Shown: positions 1 to 12,483, counted from the stretch's first letter. The stretch is 64,000 nt of DNA from Pegoplata infirma (GCA_963921195.1 OY992537.1:99158736-99222735); one strand, 5' to 3'. Translations and numbers: made by a program. Notes: generated from the sequence alone by a model not told the origin.

Positions 1-3000
1 ACTAGGGTGTTCAGTCGATTAATTCTTGTTCGATTAATCGAACAATTTTTGACGAATAATTGTTCGATTAATTTAAAATTGCTAATTTCGATTAAAGGAT
101 TAATCGAAGAATTTATGCCGATTAATCGAATAATAATAATATATGTTTTTTCTGGAAATATATATAATTTTTTTAGTCCAATAAACAAACCAAATGTATG
201 TTACCGTTGGAATTAAAAAAACAGAGCCATGTTTACTTGAGGGGTCGTTATTTTTAATTTGTTTTCTGATTTTCGCTGCTCCTAAAGCTTGGATTTGTTA
301 AACGAAATAAATAAGTACCTGATAAAATTTTGGGCCAAAGCGGTCAACGGTCATATAGTTAAAATCGGTCAAGTTTCGAGTTTTTGGCAAAAACGCACTA
401 ATTTATAAAAAAAAAATAAAATTAAAAATTTAAGATTTCCCATATGTAGTCAGATAATAAATATAAATTTTTTTGTGATATCGGTAATACAATAAATTTG
501 TCAAAAAAATTGTTTTTGAATTCTACAGAAGTCTCTAAAATGATTTTTTTTAATTTTCAAAAACAAACTAGCAGAAAAATTAAATTTTGATACACGTTGA
601 AATGATTTTAATTTTGTTTTTTTGTTGTTAATAAACTGTTTAAATACTTGTAATTACACTGCGGAACACTAAAAAATAAACAAGAGTTACGACCATCATT
701 TCCATATATTTCGGACATGCTGATTCGAATGGCGTTCTAAATTTTTCGATGTATGTTACAGTTTTCTTGCAAAATGTCATTAAAGAGTTGCTGCTTTCGA
801 GCCAGTTTTTCAAGAAAAAAATTTGCAAAGTTAATTATTTTTAAATTGTATGGCATGGAAAACAAAGATGTGACTTGTAGCAATATTTCTTATACAAATT
901 TGGTTTAAGGCTTTTCATCTTAAGCCCTTAAATTCGCGAATTTCTTATTTTTTTGAGGTTTTCGCGAAATTAACCGCCAAGTTGGTCTTTGATAAAAAAC
1001 TTGCTTTTAGTGAATCAGAAAGGCATCCCTAACAATACGAATAGTGGACAAAAAATAGCTATGTTATATGGACCATCATGATGAAAATCGCGAAAAACCG
1101 TTTTTTTGTATATGCCAGCATCACTTCACGAGATGATTTAAGACTCCATCTTTTAGTATATAAATATAATGTGGAAACCTAAAACAATTAACTGACCAAA
1201 AATTTGGCCAAAAAAGTTTTCATTTGCAAAAGTTATCTTAACAAAAACTATTATTTTAGTGTTAACCCCACAATAATTATAGTTTTTGTTAAGATAACTT
1301 TTGCAAATGAAAACTTTTTTGGCCAAATTTTTGGTCAGTTAATTGTTTAAGGTTCCCACATTATATAGTAAAAGATGGAACCTTAAATCATCTCGTAAAG
1401 TGATGCTGCCATATTCCAAAAAACGGTTTTTCGCGATTTTCATCATGATGGTCCATATAACATAGCTGTTTTTTGTCCACTATTTGTATTGTTAGGGATA
1501 CCTTTTTGATTCACTAAAAGCAAGTTTTTAATCAAAGACCAACTTGGCGGTTAATTTCGCGAAAACCTCAAAAAATGAAGAAATTCGCGAATTTAAGGAC
1601 TTAAGATGAAAAGCTTTAGACCAAATTTGCATTAAAAATATTGCTACAAGTCATATCTTTGTTTTCCATGCCATAAAATTTAAAAATCATTAACTTTGCA
1701 AATTTTTTTGTTGAAAAACTGGCTTGAAATCAGCAAATCTTTAACGACATTTTGCAAGAAAACTGTACCATACATCGAAAAACGGAGTACGCCATTCGAA
1801 TCAGCATGTCTCAAATATATACACTCAAAAAAAAAAGTTTGTAAAATAACATAAAATCCCCGTGAATTTACGAAGCAGGTTTTGTAAAATATGTACTAGC
1901 AAGAATCCCCGTAATGTTACGGGGATAATTTGTAAATTGATTTAACAAAAGAAAATGTAAATTTACAATTTTTTTTTGTAAAATATTAACTTCGAGGTGA
2001 ACATTTTTTTTTGCAAATTTACAAAAAATTTGGTAAATTTACAAAACAAAATTGTAAACTTACAGAAAAAGGTTGTTATTTTACAAAGAAAAAAAAGAAA
2101 ATGAAAAAAATTAATTGTAGATTAACAAATTATTTGGTTAAACTACTGTTTTTACCGCAAAAAAAATATTAAAAAACACGTATATTTACAATAAAATTTG
2201 TAAATTTGCAAAAAAAAAAATAAATTAACAAAACAAATTGTAAACTTACAAAAAAAAGCTGTAAATTTACAAAATAAAGTAGAAAATCAAACTACAAAAT
2301 TGTAAATTTACAAATTGTTTGGTTAAACTACTGTTTTTTATGGCAAAAAACTTGTATATTTACAATTAAAAGTGGTAAATTTACAATTTTTATTGTAAAT
2401 ATACCATTTTTTCTTATTTTTTGCCGTAAAAACAGTAGTTTAACTAAATAACACTGCGGAACAGTCAAAAATAAACAAGAGGTATGACCATCAATTCTAT
2501 ATATTTCGGACATGCTGATTCGAATGGCGTACTCCGTTTTTTGATGTATGGTACAGTTTTTTTGCAAAATGTCTTTAAAGATTGGCCTATTTTCACCCGG
2601 TTTTTTAACGAAAAAATTTGCAAAGTTAATGATTTTTAAATTTTATGGCACAGAAAACACAGATATGACCTGTAGCAATATTTTTCAAGCTAATTTGGTT
2701 TTAAGATTTTGATCTTAGGCCTTTAAAATCGCGAAATTCTTCATTATTTGATGTTTTTTCGAATTTAACCGCTAAATTGGTTTTTAATTAAAAACTTGGT
2801 TCTAATAGATCACAAAGGCATCCATAACAAAACAAATAGTAGAAACAAAACATCTATGTGCTGTGGACCATCATGCTAAAAATCGCGAAAAAGTGTTTTT
2901 TTCGTATGGTAGCATCATTCTACGAGATGATTTAAAGGTCCATCTTTTAGTATATAAAGTGGGAACATTAAAAAATTAACTGACCAAAAATTTGGCCAAA

Positions 3001-3751
3001 AAAGTTTTCATTTGCAAAAGTTATCTTAACAAAAACTATTACTACAGTGTTTGTCCTACAATAAATTCAAATATTGAAAAATAAATATATTTATTTTAGT
3101 ATTGCATATGTTAAGGAAATTTGAAATTTTCAAATTGAAATATCTAACCCAACAAACATTTACATTTCAAAAAAAAACATTGAATCTTATATTGATATCT
3201 AATTTTAAATCCAAACCTTAGCCTTGAAAACTAGTCGAGAATAGCATAGTTCTCAACGTGAAAACAATAGCATTCTCAAAGTAAACGGCATGTTAGTTCT
3301 CAAGTAAATTTTTCAAGTTTATTTTGACTTGAAAAATATTTTGAGATTTTTCAAAACTGTATAATAGTGGAGCTCACATCATTTGCTTTTTGGATGATAA
3401 ACGGTGCAAATTTGATAAACTAGGAATATTTGCAAAGTGTGCAAACTCACAACAACAAATTATATGCGTTTGACATTTCAGTTGCACATGCATTTATCCT
3501 CACAATTTTATTCATATCCTCACAAAAAACCAATAGTATATTTCATTTGCACACGGAATTGTGTGCAAATAACAAACAGAGTTGCTTTTATTTTGACATT
3601 TCGGCCGCAATAATTGTTTGCATACTTATTAAAAAAATACATTTATTAAAAATAATACATTTATTAAAAAAAAAACATTGAATCGTGTATTTTTGTTTGT
3701 TCTTATGAAATTGAGAAATAAAAATGGAAAAGCAGTGAGTGTGGTGTATGT

Positions 3752-3800
3752 ATTAGGGTGGTTCATAAAAACAAAAGTTTGATTTTTGTACGGGTCATCC
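3752..3800 (+). repeat. Possible isolated hAT-like terminus (TAGGGTGGTTCAT)
   Basis: The motif TAGGGTGGTTCATAAAAA resembles hAT-type ends. I found no matching complement to the right, so this is an orphan end or a chance match. Confidence 0.25.
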
Positions 3801-4129
3801 GAAATATAGTATATTAAGCGCTATGAGAAAATAACACGTGATCGGGCTCTATCGGGTCCTAAACAAACATTTTGTCTAAAAAAAAGTTCACACAATGAAA
3901 AAATTGTTTTTTTGATATATATTTATTTTTATTTTAATTATAATTAAGCTTGAATAACTTATTAATGACAAAAAGTTTTATTTTGGTCGGACAAGCATTT
4001 CAGTTCCAAAAGTGATCATTACAAAAAAAAAAAAAAATTAGGCTGATTGGGAGTAAACATTTTCAATTTTTTTTTTTTTTAGTTTTAAAAAGCTTACGTA
4101 ATAGGGCGGTCTTTCACAGGGCACCAGCC

Positions 4130-4500
4130 GATTGTCCTAAATATAGGAAAGAGGGGAGCAAAAGACGAGTTACCTGTTTTTTTATAGCGGCCTAATCTCA
4201 CATTTAGCGGGTCAAAGGGGAGGGGGGAAAACGGATTTTTTTTTAGTTTTTTTTTAGGATTTTTCCCATTTCTTCAAAAGAATCTATATGAACATTTTAT
4301 ACAGGTTGAAATGTTTTTCGAAGACCTGTCTAATGGTGTATCGGTCGTGTCCAAATTCGACTTCGTTAAGTTCGTTTTTGTCAAAAATGTATAATTGTTG
4401 GGGTAGTTTATATGGAGATGTATATACGTACGACCGCCAAAATCATATAAAATAATCTCTATCAAAATTAAACTGACCCGTATTTTTCGTTTGGATTTTC
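4130..4500 (+). repeat. Unclassified dispersed repeat, copy 1
   Basis: This segment shares recognisable order and wording with 10850-11215: a CACATTTAGCGG(A/G)TC block, CATTTTATAC(A/C)GGT, GGC/GACCTRTCYAATGG, GTCAAAAATGT and a TACGTACGACCG(C/T)CAAAATCATAT block. It is therefore a diverged interspersed repeat. Neither copy has an intact reading frame or clear termini. Short open frames here (for example 4274-4465 minus) are not conserved in the other copy. Confidence 0.5.
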
Positions 4501-5039
4501 GGATTTTCCCGAAAGCCCTTTATTTTCCACAGGACCTGTGTTTACACGTATTTAAACATTTTTGTGTGTAGAATATTTAATAAAAATATGTTAAACTTTA
4601 AACACATTTTGCGAAGAAACTGTACCATACATCAAAAAACAGAGTACACCATTGCAATCTTCGAAATTATTTGTTCGAATTCTACCACTCAAAAAGCATT
4701 CGATTCTATCAATCCTCTTTTTTTATATCAATGCACTCAAAAAAATTTTGTTTTTAAAAAGTTAGTTTTTAATGCAAATGCAACTTTTATAATAAATCGA
4801 AAGAATAAAATTTTTTGTGTTAAAATTGGAACAAATAATTTCGAAGACGTGGCTCTTCATATTATAATACTTTTTGATTTTTTCAATTTTTGAAGAAAAT
4901 AAAATTCGCGAAAAAATCGCGTTTTTTTTAAATTAAAAAACTGAAAATGAATATGTTTTGTTGGCTCTATATTACAAATGTGTATAAAAGAGTGCAGCTT
5001 TTTAGAGCCTTCGTGATTTTTCCACCTTTCGTAATTTTT

Positions 5040-5765
5040 TTAAAAACTACATACAAGATTTTTCCATAAAAAAAAAATTATGTTTATTCTATAATTTTAT
5101 CCCAAAAGTAATAAACTTTGAAGAGTCATATCTTTGAAAGCATTTATTTGATTTTTACGATTCAAAAGCTTTTGACTCTAACAATTGTCCCTTTGTATAT
5201 GAATGCACTCAAAAAATTTTAAATTTTTTTTTAAATTAATTTTTGATGCATATGCAATTTTTGAATTGATTTTTTAAAACTTTTTTCCCCTTAAATTTTT
5301 TTTGAAGCCTGCATAAATCGATAATATAGCATTTTTACATAAAATATTTGTGATATAAAAAAAACATATTTAAGTATTTTTTTAAATAATCGCACAAATT
5401 AGAAAAAACCCGGTCCCAAAAAAAATCGGTATATTTATGTAAAAACTGCTATATTTTCGATTTATGCAGATTTCAAAAAAATTTAATGGGGATAAAGTTT
5501 TAAAAAAATTGCATTTGCATCAAAACAGCGTTTTAAAAAAATGCGTTTAAAAAAAAATTTTTTTTTTGAGTGCATTCATATACAAAAGGAAAATTGTTAT
5601 AGTCAAATGCTTTTTGAATCGTAAAAATCAAATAAATACTACTTACAAAGAGATGGTTCCTCAAAGTTACATACTTTTTTGATAAAATTACAGAATAAAC
5701 ATAAAATTTATTTTTTGTAGGGAAAAATCTCATAAGTAGATTTACAAAAAAAATCACAAAAGGTC
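5040..5765. repeat. Inverted repeat (foldback) centred near 5387
   Basis: Arms of roughly 340 bp read TTTGATTTTTACGATTCAAAAGC...ATGAATGCACTCAAAA on the left and the complement (5560-5690) on the right. The centre has paired ATATAGCATTTTTACATAAA and TTTATGTAAAAACTGCTATAT blocks. It is next to a DINE-1 3' end at 5769-5830. No termini with a target duplication were identified. Confidence 0.5.
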
Positions 5766-5768
5766 CAA

Positions 5769-5830
5769 ACAAGTAGAAAAGTTAAATTCGACTTTGCCGA
5801 ATCTTTGAATGCCCTCCACAATGCAATTTT
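5769..5830 (-). mobile_element. DINE-1/Helentron-like 3' end fragment
   Basis: AACAAGTAGAAAAGTTAAATTCGACTTTGCCGAAT followed by GCCCTCCAC is the complement of the 3' hairpin and terminus seen in the full copies (for example 41064-41115). Only the 3' end is preserved, in minus orientation. Confidence 0.55.
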
Positions 5831-8020
5831 GGTACATTTTTTAATGTAAAAAAATAGCAATTTTGATTAGAAATATTTTATTTTGAGTAAAAAACTCTTT
5901 TTTTTATCATTAAAAAACAAAAAAAAAAGAAAAATTACTATTTTTTTTTTTTTGAGTGTAAAAATTTTTTCGAGTGTTATTTTTTTTTTATTGAAAATCA
6001 ATTTTTTGTCTTGAATAAGCTAACCAAGTAATATAATAATTAACAACAAAAAATTTAAAAATAAAAAATTTTTTTTTGGTTTGTATGGAAAAATGATTTT
6101 TAAGGCCCCGCTCTTTAAGGCCCCGTCGTCGTAGGGGCGTAAATTTGTTACCGAGTAATTTTTAAGTCAAATGGATAAAAATGAGCGGGTAACGTCTCAA
6201 CATTTCCAAAATAAGGGACACTGTAGTGCATTGGTATAAAAAAGGACGTTTGTTAAAGTCGAATGCTTTTTGAATGGTAGCATTCGGATAAATACTTTCG
6301 AAGACATGGCTTTTGATTTTTTTTTTAATTTTTGAAGAAAATAAAATTCGCGAAAAAATCTTGATTTTTTTAAAATTTAAAATGGATATGTTTAGTTGGC
6401 TTTAAAGAAATTGCATGCTGTTTATTTAAAGAAAATTAAAAGATCTGAGGTCAGAAAATTAAATTTTTTTCTCTCTTTTTGGAGGAATTCGTGAGATATA
6501 AAATTCAATGTTTAAGCCAAATTTTTAATGAAAATATGAATACAGGAACAACTTGTGTTATATTCAAATTCATCAAGGTTATAGTTTACGCGTAATTAAA
6601 AATTTTTGTATGTAGAAAATTTTATAAAAATTTGTTATACTTAAAAGACATTTTGCGAAGAAACTATACCATACAACAAAAAAATGGAGCACGCCATTGG
6701 AATAAGTATGTCCAAAATATTTAGAAGTGTTTTTTAAAACTATTGTTTTTTTTGCGTACAGCAGTAAATACGCGTTTAAACATATTCTTAACTTTATACT
6801 ACTAAATGATGTTAAACGCGAATATGCAGTTCTTGTTTAACTTTTGGGTGCCAAAATGTTAGTGAAAATATGCCCACATGACCTGTCTTATATTCCAATT
6901 CATAGAGGATGGATTTACGCGTATTTAAACAATTTTGTATGTAGAAAATTGAATAAAAATATGTTAAAATTCAAAGAGATTTCACGAAGAAACAGTACCA
7001 TACATCGAAAAAAAGAATACACCATTGGAATCAGCATGTCCAAAATATTAAGAAGTGATGGTTAAAACTATTGTTTTTTTGGCGTACAACAGTAAATGCG
7101 TGTTTAAACATATTCTTATAAGTATTTATGATTATTTAAATATTTCAATTTGAAAATTTCAAATTTCCTTAACATATGCAATACTAAAATAAATATATTT
7201 ATTTTTCAATATTTGAATTTATTGTAGGACAAACACTGTAGTAATAGTTTTTGTTAAGATAACTTTTGCAAATGAAAACTTTTTTGGCCAAATTTTTGGT
7301 CAGTTAATTTTTTAATGTTCCCACGTTATATACTAAAAGATGGACCTTTAAATCATCTCGTAGAATGATGCTACCATACGAAAAAAACACTTTTTCGCGA
7401 TTTTTAGCATGATGGTCCACAGCACATAGATGTTTTGTGTCTACTATTTGTTTTGTTATGGATGCCTTTGTGATCTATTAGAACCAAGTTTTTAATTAAA
7501 AACCAATTTAGCGGTTAAATTCGAAAAAACATCAAATAATGAAGAATTTCGCGATTTTAAAGGCCTAAGATCAAAATCTTAAAACCAAATTAGCTTGAAA
7601 AATATTGCTACAGGTCATATCTGTGTTTTCTGTGCCATAAAATTTAAAAATCATTAACTTTGCAAAATTTTTCGTAAAAAAACCGGGTGAAAATAGGCCA
7701 ATCTTTAAAGACATTTTGCAAAAAAACTGTACCATACATCAAAAAACGGAGTACGCCATTCGAATCAGCATGCCCGAAATATATAGAATTGATGGTCATA
7801 ACTCTTGTTTTCTAAAATAGTGGTCAGTTTTGTCACGCAGTGTAATTTGTAAATTTACAATATTGTTTTCGTATTTTCTACTTAATTTATGTAAAATTAC
7901 AACTTTTTTCTGTAAGTATACAATTTTGTTTTTTTTTTTAATTTTCATATTTGTTTTGTAAATTTACAAAAAATTTTGTTTATTTACTTATTTGTTTTGT
8001 AAATTTAAAGTTTTTTTCCA

Positions 8021-8215
8021 TTGGTGCGTCTTATTTTTCCTTCTTCGGCAGCTGGAGTAGCACTTCAACAACCTGAAATGATTTTATTTTCACTTGAACA
8101 CTTTTAAAAAACTTTTTAAAGTATAACACTGCACTTTTTTATTTTTTTTCGACATTTCGTTTTTCTTAAGTAGAACATATAAGAATTGCGAAGGAGGCTA
8201 CACAAGAAATTTCTT
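8021..8215 (-). other. Higher-complexity core of CACTC element E1, with short ORF
   Basis: Within the low-complexity element this block is conserved in all three copies (also 28975-29165 and 33205-33400). On the minus strand it holds a 21-codon frame (8090-8155) beginning MSKKNKKVQCYTLKS. After a CATTTCAG, a second short frame VVKVLLQLPKKEK-stop follows (8031-8072). The E3 copy has lost the ATG. The gap between the pieces is only about 20 nt, too short for a normal intron. It could be a captured transcript piece, a promoter, or chance. Function unknown. Confidence 0.35.
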
Positions 8216-10272
8216 ATATTTTCAGGAAAAATTAATCAAAAAATATCAATTTTTTTTCGAATTTTTATTGACATTTTAGGTGACAAATTTAAAAAAATAC
8301 CAAAAAAGTATGGTAAAATTACCAAAAAAAAATGGTAAAAATACAAAAAAAAAACTAGGACAATTATATAGTAGAAACACATAAAAATGTTGGTATTTTA
8401 CTTAACGCAAATTACCAAAAAATGGTGTAAAAGATAATTTTATTTCTAAAGTTTACAATTAGTTGAAAAATTTTTGTGTCCGGACTGACTGGTAGAAGAC
8501 TTCAACATCTAGGGGGACACTTAATATCTCCGACTGACGTGTGGAACTCTCTGCCAAATAGGATTCTCGGCTTTATTAGAAGCCTGAATATTTAGGGCAC
8601 CCTTTTTTAGGTTGCACAATAGATCTTTCTGGTCGCAGTGCATAGGGCCTCTTTAATCTAATCTACTCTAATCTTTGTGTCCGGAACTTAAAAATTTCCA
8701 AATTTTTTTTTCATGAAATTTTTTATTTATAAAAAATGATTTTTAACTAAATTTTTACTCCAAAACGCAAAAAAAAATCTGAATTTAGAAAATTTTTGCG
8801 TGATCTATTGTTGAATAATTAAATTTTTTTGTTAAACAACAATAATTCTAGTAATAAAATAAATTTTGTAAAATTACATTGGAATTTTGAACTTTTTAAT
8901 ACATACATTTCAAACTGAAAACCTTGTAAACGATCTTAAAAAAAATGCTTGTAATAAAACATTTTTTTGGTAGAAAGACTAAATAACATCAAGTAAAATT
9001 TTGTTGTACAATTACAGTTGTCTTGTGTAAAAAAACTAAACACCTTGTAATATTTTTTTAATTTGTAAAATAATTCACTTTTTTGTAAATTTACCTAAAA
9101 AATTTGTAAAATAAATTTACCAACATAAAATTGTAAAATTACAAAGCAAATTGTAATTTTCGTTTTATTAAATATACAACAATTTTTGTAAAAAGACAAA
9201 AATATTGGTAAAATAGAATTACAAGACCTTTTACTTGTAATTTTACAAACTTTTTTTTTTGAGTGTAGAAACGTTGGTCACACCTCTTGTTTTCTAAAAT
9301 AATGGTCAGTTTTGTCACGCTGTGTTAATGTTGTTTATTTACACAAGTACCAATTTTTTCTAAAATTGCCGAAAAAAGTCTTGTAATTTAGAAAATTTCT
9401 GAATTTGTAATTATTCGATTAATCGAACAATTTTAAAATTTTTTTCGTTTAATCGAATAATTTAAAAATGGCAAATATCGATTAATCGTTTAATCGAACA
9501 ATTAAAAAACCCGATTAATTGAACACCCTAGGTACGACCACTCTAGACCGATACGCTAAGTTGGCTGTTAAGCAAGTATGACATTACTTTTATTAATTTT
9601 GCCACACAAAAAAAAAAAAAAATCCAATGAACGATTTTCATAGTATTTATGAACAAATTCATACATATTTCTTAACTTTTTCATAATATTTATAAACTTT
9701 TTCATAGTATTTATGAATAAATCATAATATGTGAAATTTAAGAACTATTTAACATTTTTGATAAATACAATTAAAAAAAAACTTGTAAAATTACAAGAAA
9801 AACTTTTATTTTTTTGTTGTTTTGCTACCTCCTATTTGACAAAAATTTGTAGTAATTTTACAAGCTTTTTACCAATAATTTCTTACAAGGTTTTTACCAA
9901 TAAAATTGTAAATTTACAAAATTTTTGACACGATAAAATTTACAAGGAGGTTTCGTAATTTTGCTAGAATTTTTGCTGCCTCTTATTTTACGAGAATTCC
10001 TAGTAATTTTAAAAGCTTTTTACCAATAATTTTGTAACTTTACAAGTTTTTTACCAAGAAAATTGTAAATTTACAGTTTTTTTGGCGCAATTGAAATTAC
10101 AAGGAATTCTCGTGAATTAACAAGACTTTTTTTGACAAATTATCTTGGAAATTTGTAAAATTACAAAAAAAAAAATGTAAAATTACAAAAAAAAATATAA
10201 ATTTCGATTTGTTAAAAAACAAGGAAAACTGTCAAATATTGGTCAAATGGGATTACAAGACTTTTCCTAGTA

Positions 10273-12483
10273 CAGCCAAACCCGGTTATAACGAACTCCG
10301 AGGGACCAGTAAACATAGTTCGTTATAAGCGAAGTTCGTTATAAGCGAAGTTCGCTATAAGCGGGGTATATTTTATATCAACCTTGTTTTATTTTCAAAA
10401 AAAAAATCCTAATTTTGTTTTATTTAAAGTTTTTTTTTAAAGTAAACTACTCATTGAGAAGAAAACATTAAAAATGTAAAAAAAAAATTATTAAAATTAT
10501 AATAGGTCTGTTTGATTACTTTTTTTGTAGTAAATGTAGTAAATGAGAAATATTGTCAAACTTTACTCATTGAGCGAAAAATCCAAAAAAGTAAAAAAAC
10601 GAAAAGTAGTAAAAGTAGTAAAAATATATTTATCATTCAATTTTTTTTTTAATATTTTACTTTTTACAACAAATTTTTATATTCTATACTTTTTCCTGCA
10701 GAAAAATTCTCAAAATTTGAGTAATTTTTCATGTAAATCTTGGCATCTGAGTACTTTCTTTTAAGATAAAGAAGACCTTAAAGAAGTTTTTCCCAAAGAA
10801 AGGTGTTCAAAAGCTGATAAAATTTTCTTGCAAAAATGCAATCACAAGGGAGGACCAACCGATTTTACTGAGACTTGTATATTGGAAAGAAGGTAGAAAA
10901 ATAAGAGTTAGCTTTACAATCCCACATTTAGCGGATCTAAAAGGAGCAAATGGGAATTTGTTCGCTTTTTTTAATTTTCCACATTTCTTTAAAATAATAG
11001 CTTCAATCATTTTATACCGGTCGAAAGGTTTTGTGAAGGCCTATCCAATGGCATATTGGACGTGTTCAAAGCCGGGTTCGTTAGGTTGTTGCAGTCAAAA
11101 ATGTGTAAAATTTGGGGTGGTTTTTATGGATACGTACGACCGTCAAAATCATATATGATAACCCTATAAAATTAAGTTGACCCTTGTTTTTGCTTTTTGC
11201 GAAATTCCTGCTAGCTTAGATTTTATTGGGAATTTCCCATATTTTTTCATTAGGTGAAAAGCCTTTTTTAAAAGTTAAATTAGGCAGCTAAAAATACAAG
11301 TAACTTTTATTTTTATCACATCTTTCCCTTTTGGAAGTTTCAGGACAAATGGTAGATGCCCATTGAAAGACCTTCCTTGTCAGTACTGAACACCGTTTGT
11401 TTTTTAATAGAAAATCCTTCAGAATCTGAAGAATTCTTCTACTTAAAAACCTTTACAATAAAAAGTTATTTTGCTATAGTGTTAGCACAATGTTAGCAGT
11501 GTTCCCTACAGAAAATCGCAGAATCTTATAAGATGCTATAGAATATTTGGTATTCTATTAAAAAATGTACAGAGAGAAGAATCTCTTTACTTTAATTAGA
11601 TTCTGAGTAATTAAGAAAAAAATTGGACTTTTTTTTAATATCCAAAGTTAGTTTTAGTAGAACATTTTCACCAACTTTTCTACCCTTAAAATCCAAGGAT
11701 TTTAGTATATGAAACACTCCAAAATATATTTAAAAACACCATCTTAAGAAAGGCCCGTTAAATACAAAATCGACAAAAAAAATACATTTGCATCTTACAA
11801 AACGTCTGTGGGAAAAATAAGATTTTCCCACCAAGAGCTCATGTTTTTTCTACCAAGAATCAATGCTTGATGTTAAGCAGATTTCTGTAAAGATGTGTAT
11901 TTACTTGCAAAACCATGTATCCTACAATTAGCAGATTTTCCTTTTTTTATTTTATGTATTAAAATTTTTCTTTGGAAATAAATATTAAAATTTGTCAATA
12001 ATTTATTTGACATAATTTTTTTATTTACGCATTGAAATTCTTTCGGTAAATTGTAGTAAAATTTTAGTAAAAGAGAAATTCATATTCTCTTAAATTGCTT
12101 ACTACATTTACTATTTTTATGTGTACTCGAACGGATTTTGAGCAAAAGTAGTAAAATGAGTAAAAAATAGTAAATTGTAGTAGGTAAACAAACAAAGCTA
12201 ATATAAACCAATAATTTCTAACCTTTTGTGAGTTTGGTGAACATAATTGATGCGAATTTCAAAATATTTATGAGAGTTCGTTATAAAAAGGTAAATATAC
12301 ATGAAATTGTGTTCGTAGGGCCATAATAAGTAGTTCGTTTTAACCGAGGATTCGTTATAACCGAGTTCGTTATAAAAGAGGTATTTTGTGTGAAAATTGT
12401 TGCCAAAACGTCGGGACTTTAGAATGAGTTCGTTATAAGCGAGAATTCGTTATAACCGAGTTCGTTATAACCGAGTTCGACTG
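10273..12483. mobile_element. pogo/Tigger-like element with CGGTTATAACGAA repeats
   Basis: Left end CAGCCAAACCCGGTTATAAC and right end GTTATAACCGAGTTCGACTG are inverted repeats between TA dinucleotides (10271-10272, 12484-12485). Several extra TTCGTTATAA(G/C)CGA subterminal repeats follow inward on both sides (10318-10365, 12270-12470). CAG..CTG ends with TA duplication are the pogo/Tc1 pattern. The 2.2-kb interior has no recognisable transposase; it holds the dispersed repeat at 10850-11215 and a GTAGTAAA-rich inverted pair (10505-10560, 12095-12196). Confidence 0.6.
10850..11215 (+). repeat. Unclassified dispersed repeat, copy 2
   Basis: Homologous to 4130-4500 (see that entry) with the same block order. 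The 66-codon frame starting at 10958 is not shared with copy 1, so coding is unlikely. Confidence 0.5.

Larger units (their letters stand above)
4540..7115 (+). repeat. Direct and tandem copies of a C1/C2-derived segment
   Basis: Three directly repeated partial copies occur at about 4540-4660, 6600-6790 and 6900-7115. Each runs from a GTATTTAAACA..GTGTAGAA block through GCGAAGAAACTGTACCATACA to CACCATTG and a TGTCCAAAATATT motif, related to the outer parts of the C1/C2 arms. The last two repeat at about 325 bp. A further direct pair (TTTCGAAGAC..AAATTCGCGAAAAAATC) lies at 4840-4920 and 6297-6360. This is old rearranged element DNA in the centre of C2. Confidence 0.45.
2452..7842. mobile_element. 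CACTG-ended foldback element C2
   Basis: CACTGCGGAACAG at the left and TTTTGTCACGCAGTG at the right are flanked by TAA on both sides (2449-2451, 7843-7845). Arms of about 700 bp (2452-3150 and 7130-7842) are near-perfect inverted repeats and are related to the arms of C1. Sister element E3 (around 33016-33050) carries the uninterrupted target, which has one TAA, so a 3-bp duplication is directly supported. The 4-kb centre (3150-7130) holds further repeats but no recognisable gene. Confidence 0.7.
1822..9265. mobile_element. TA-flanked CACTC element E1 (Tc1/mariner-like MITE family)
   Basis: Termini CACTCAAAAAAAAAAGTTTG and its complement (CAAAC(T)nGAGTG) lie between TA dinucleotides (1820-1821, 9266-9267). 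The body is made of GTAAATTTAC motifs. One end carries paired CCCCGTAATGTTACGGGG-type palindromes (1896-1926), the other an ACAAGACCTTTTACTTGTAA block. Copies at 28218-32500 and 32642-34306 share both distinct ends, so E1 is a defined family. It interrupts the right arm of C1 and is itself interrupted by C2 (2452-7842). TA duplications suggest Tc1/mariner mobilisation; no transposase is present. Confidence 0.65.
657..9324. mobile_element. CACTG-ended foldback element C1, split by an insertion
   Basis: The left terminus CACTGCGGAACA and right terminus TGTCACGCTGTG are flanked by TTA on both sides (654-656 and 9325-9327), suggesting a 3-bp target duplication. Without the CACTC element (1822-9265) it is a 1.2-kb foldback: 657-1255 is repeated in inverse orientation at 1275-1821 plus 9266-9324. 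The 3-bp duplication and CACTG start point to the CACTA/EnSpm or Chapaev type, but no coding sequence supports the assignment. Sister copy: 2452-7842. Confidence 0.6.
1..9532. mobile_element. Outer hAT-like element with TAGGGTGTTC termini
   Basis: The left end (TAGGGTGTTCA from position 3) and right end (TGAACACCCTA ending at 9524) are inverted repeats. Both are followed inward by about 120 bp rich in CGATTAATCGAACAAT motifs. TAGGG ends are typical of hAT elements. The eight bases after the right end are GGTACGAC. Only two bases precede the left end in the window, AC, and they match the last two of these, so an 8-bp duplication is compatible but not proven. The interior is almost entirely later insertions (657-9324). 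No transposase is seen, so it is non-autonomous or gutted. Confidence 0.6.
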
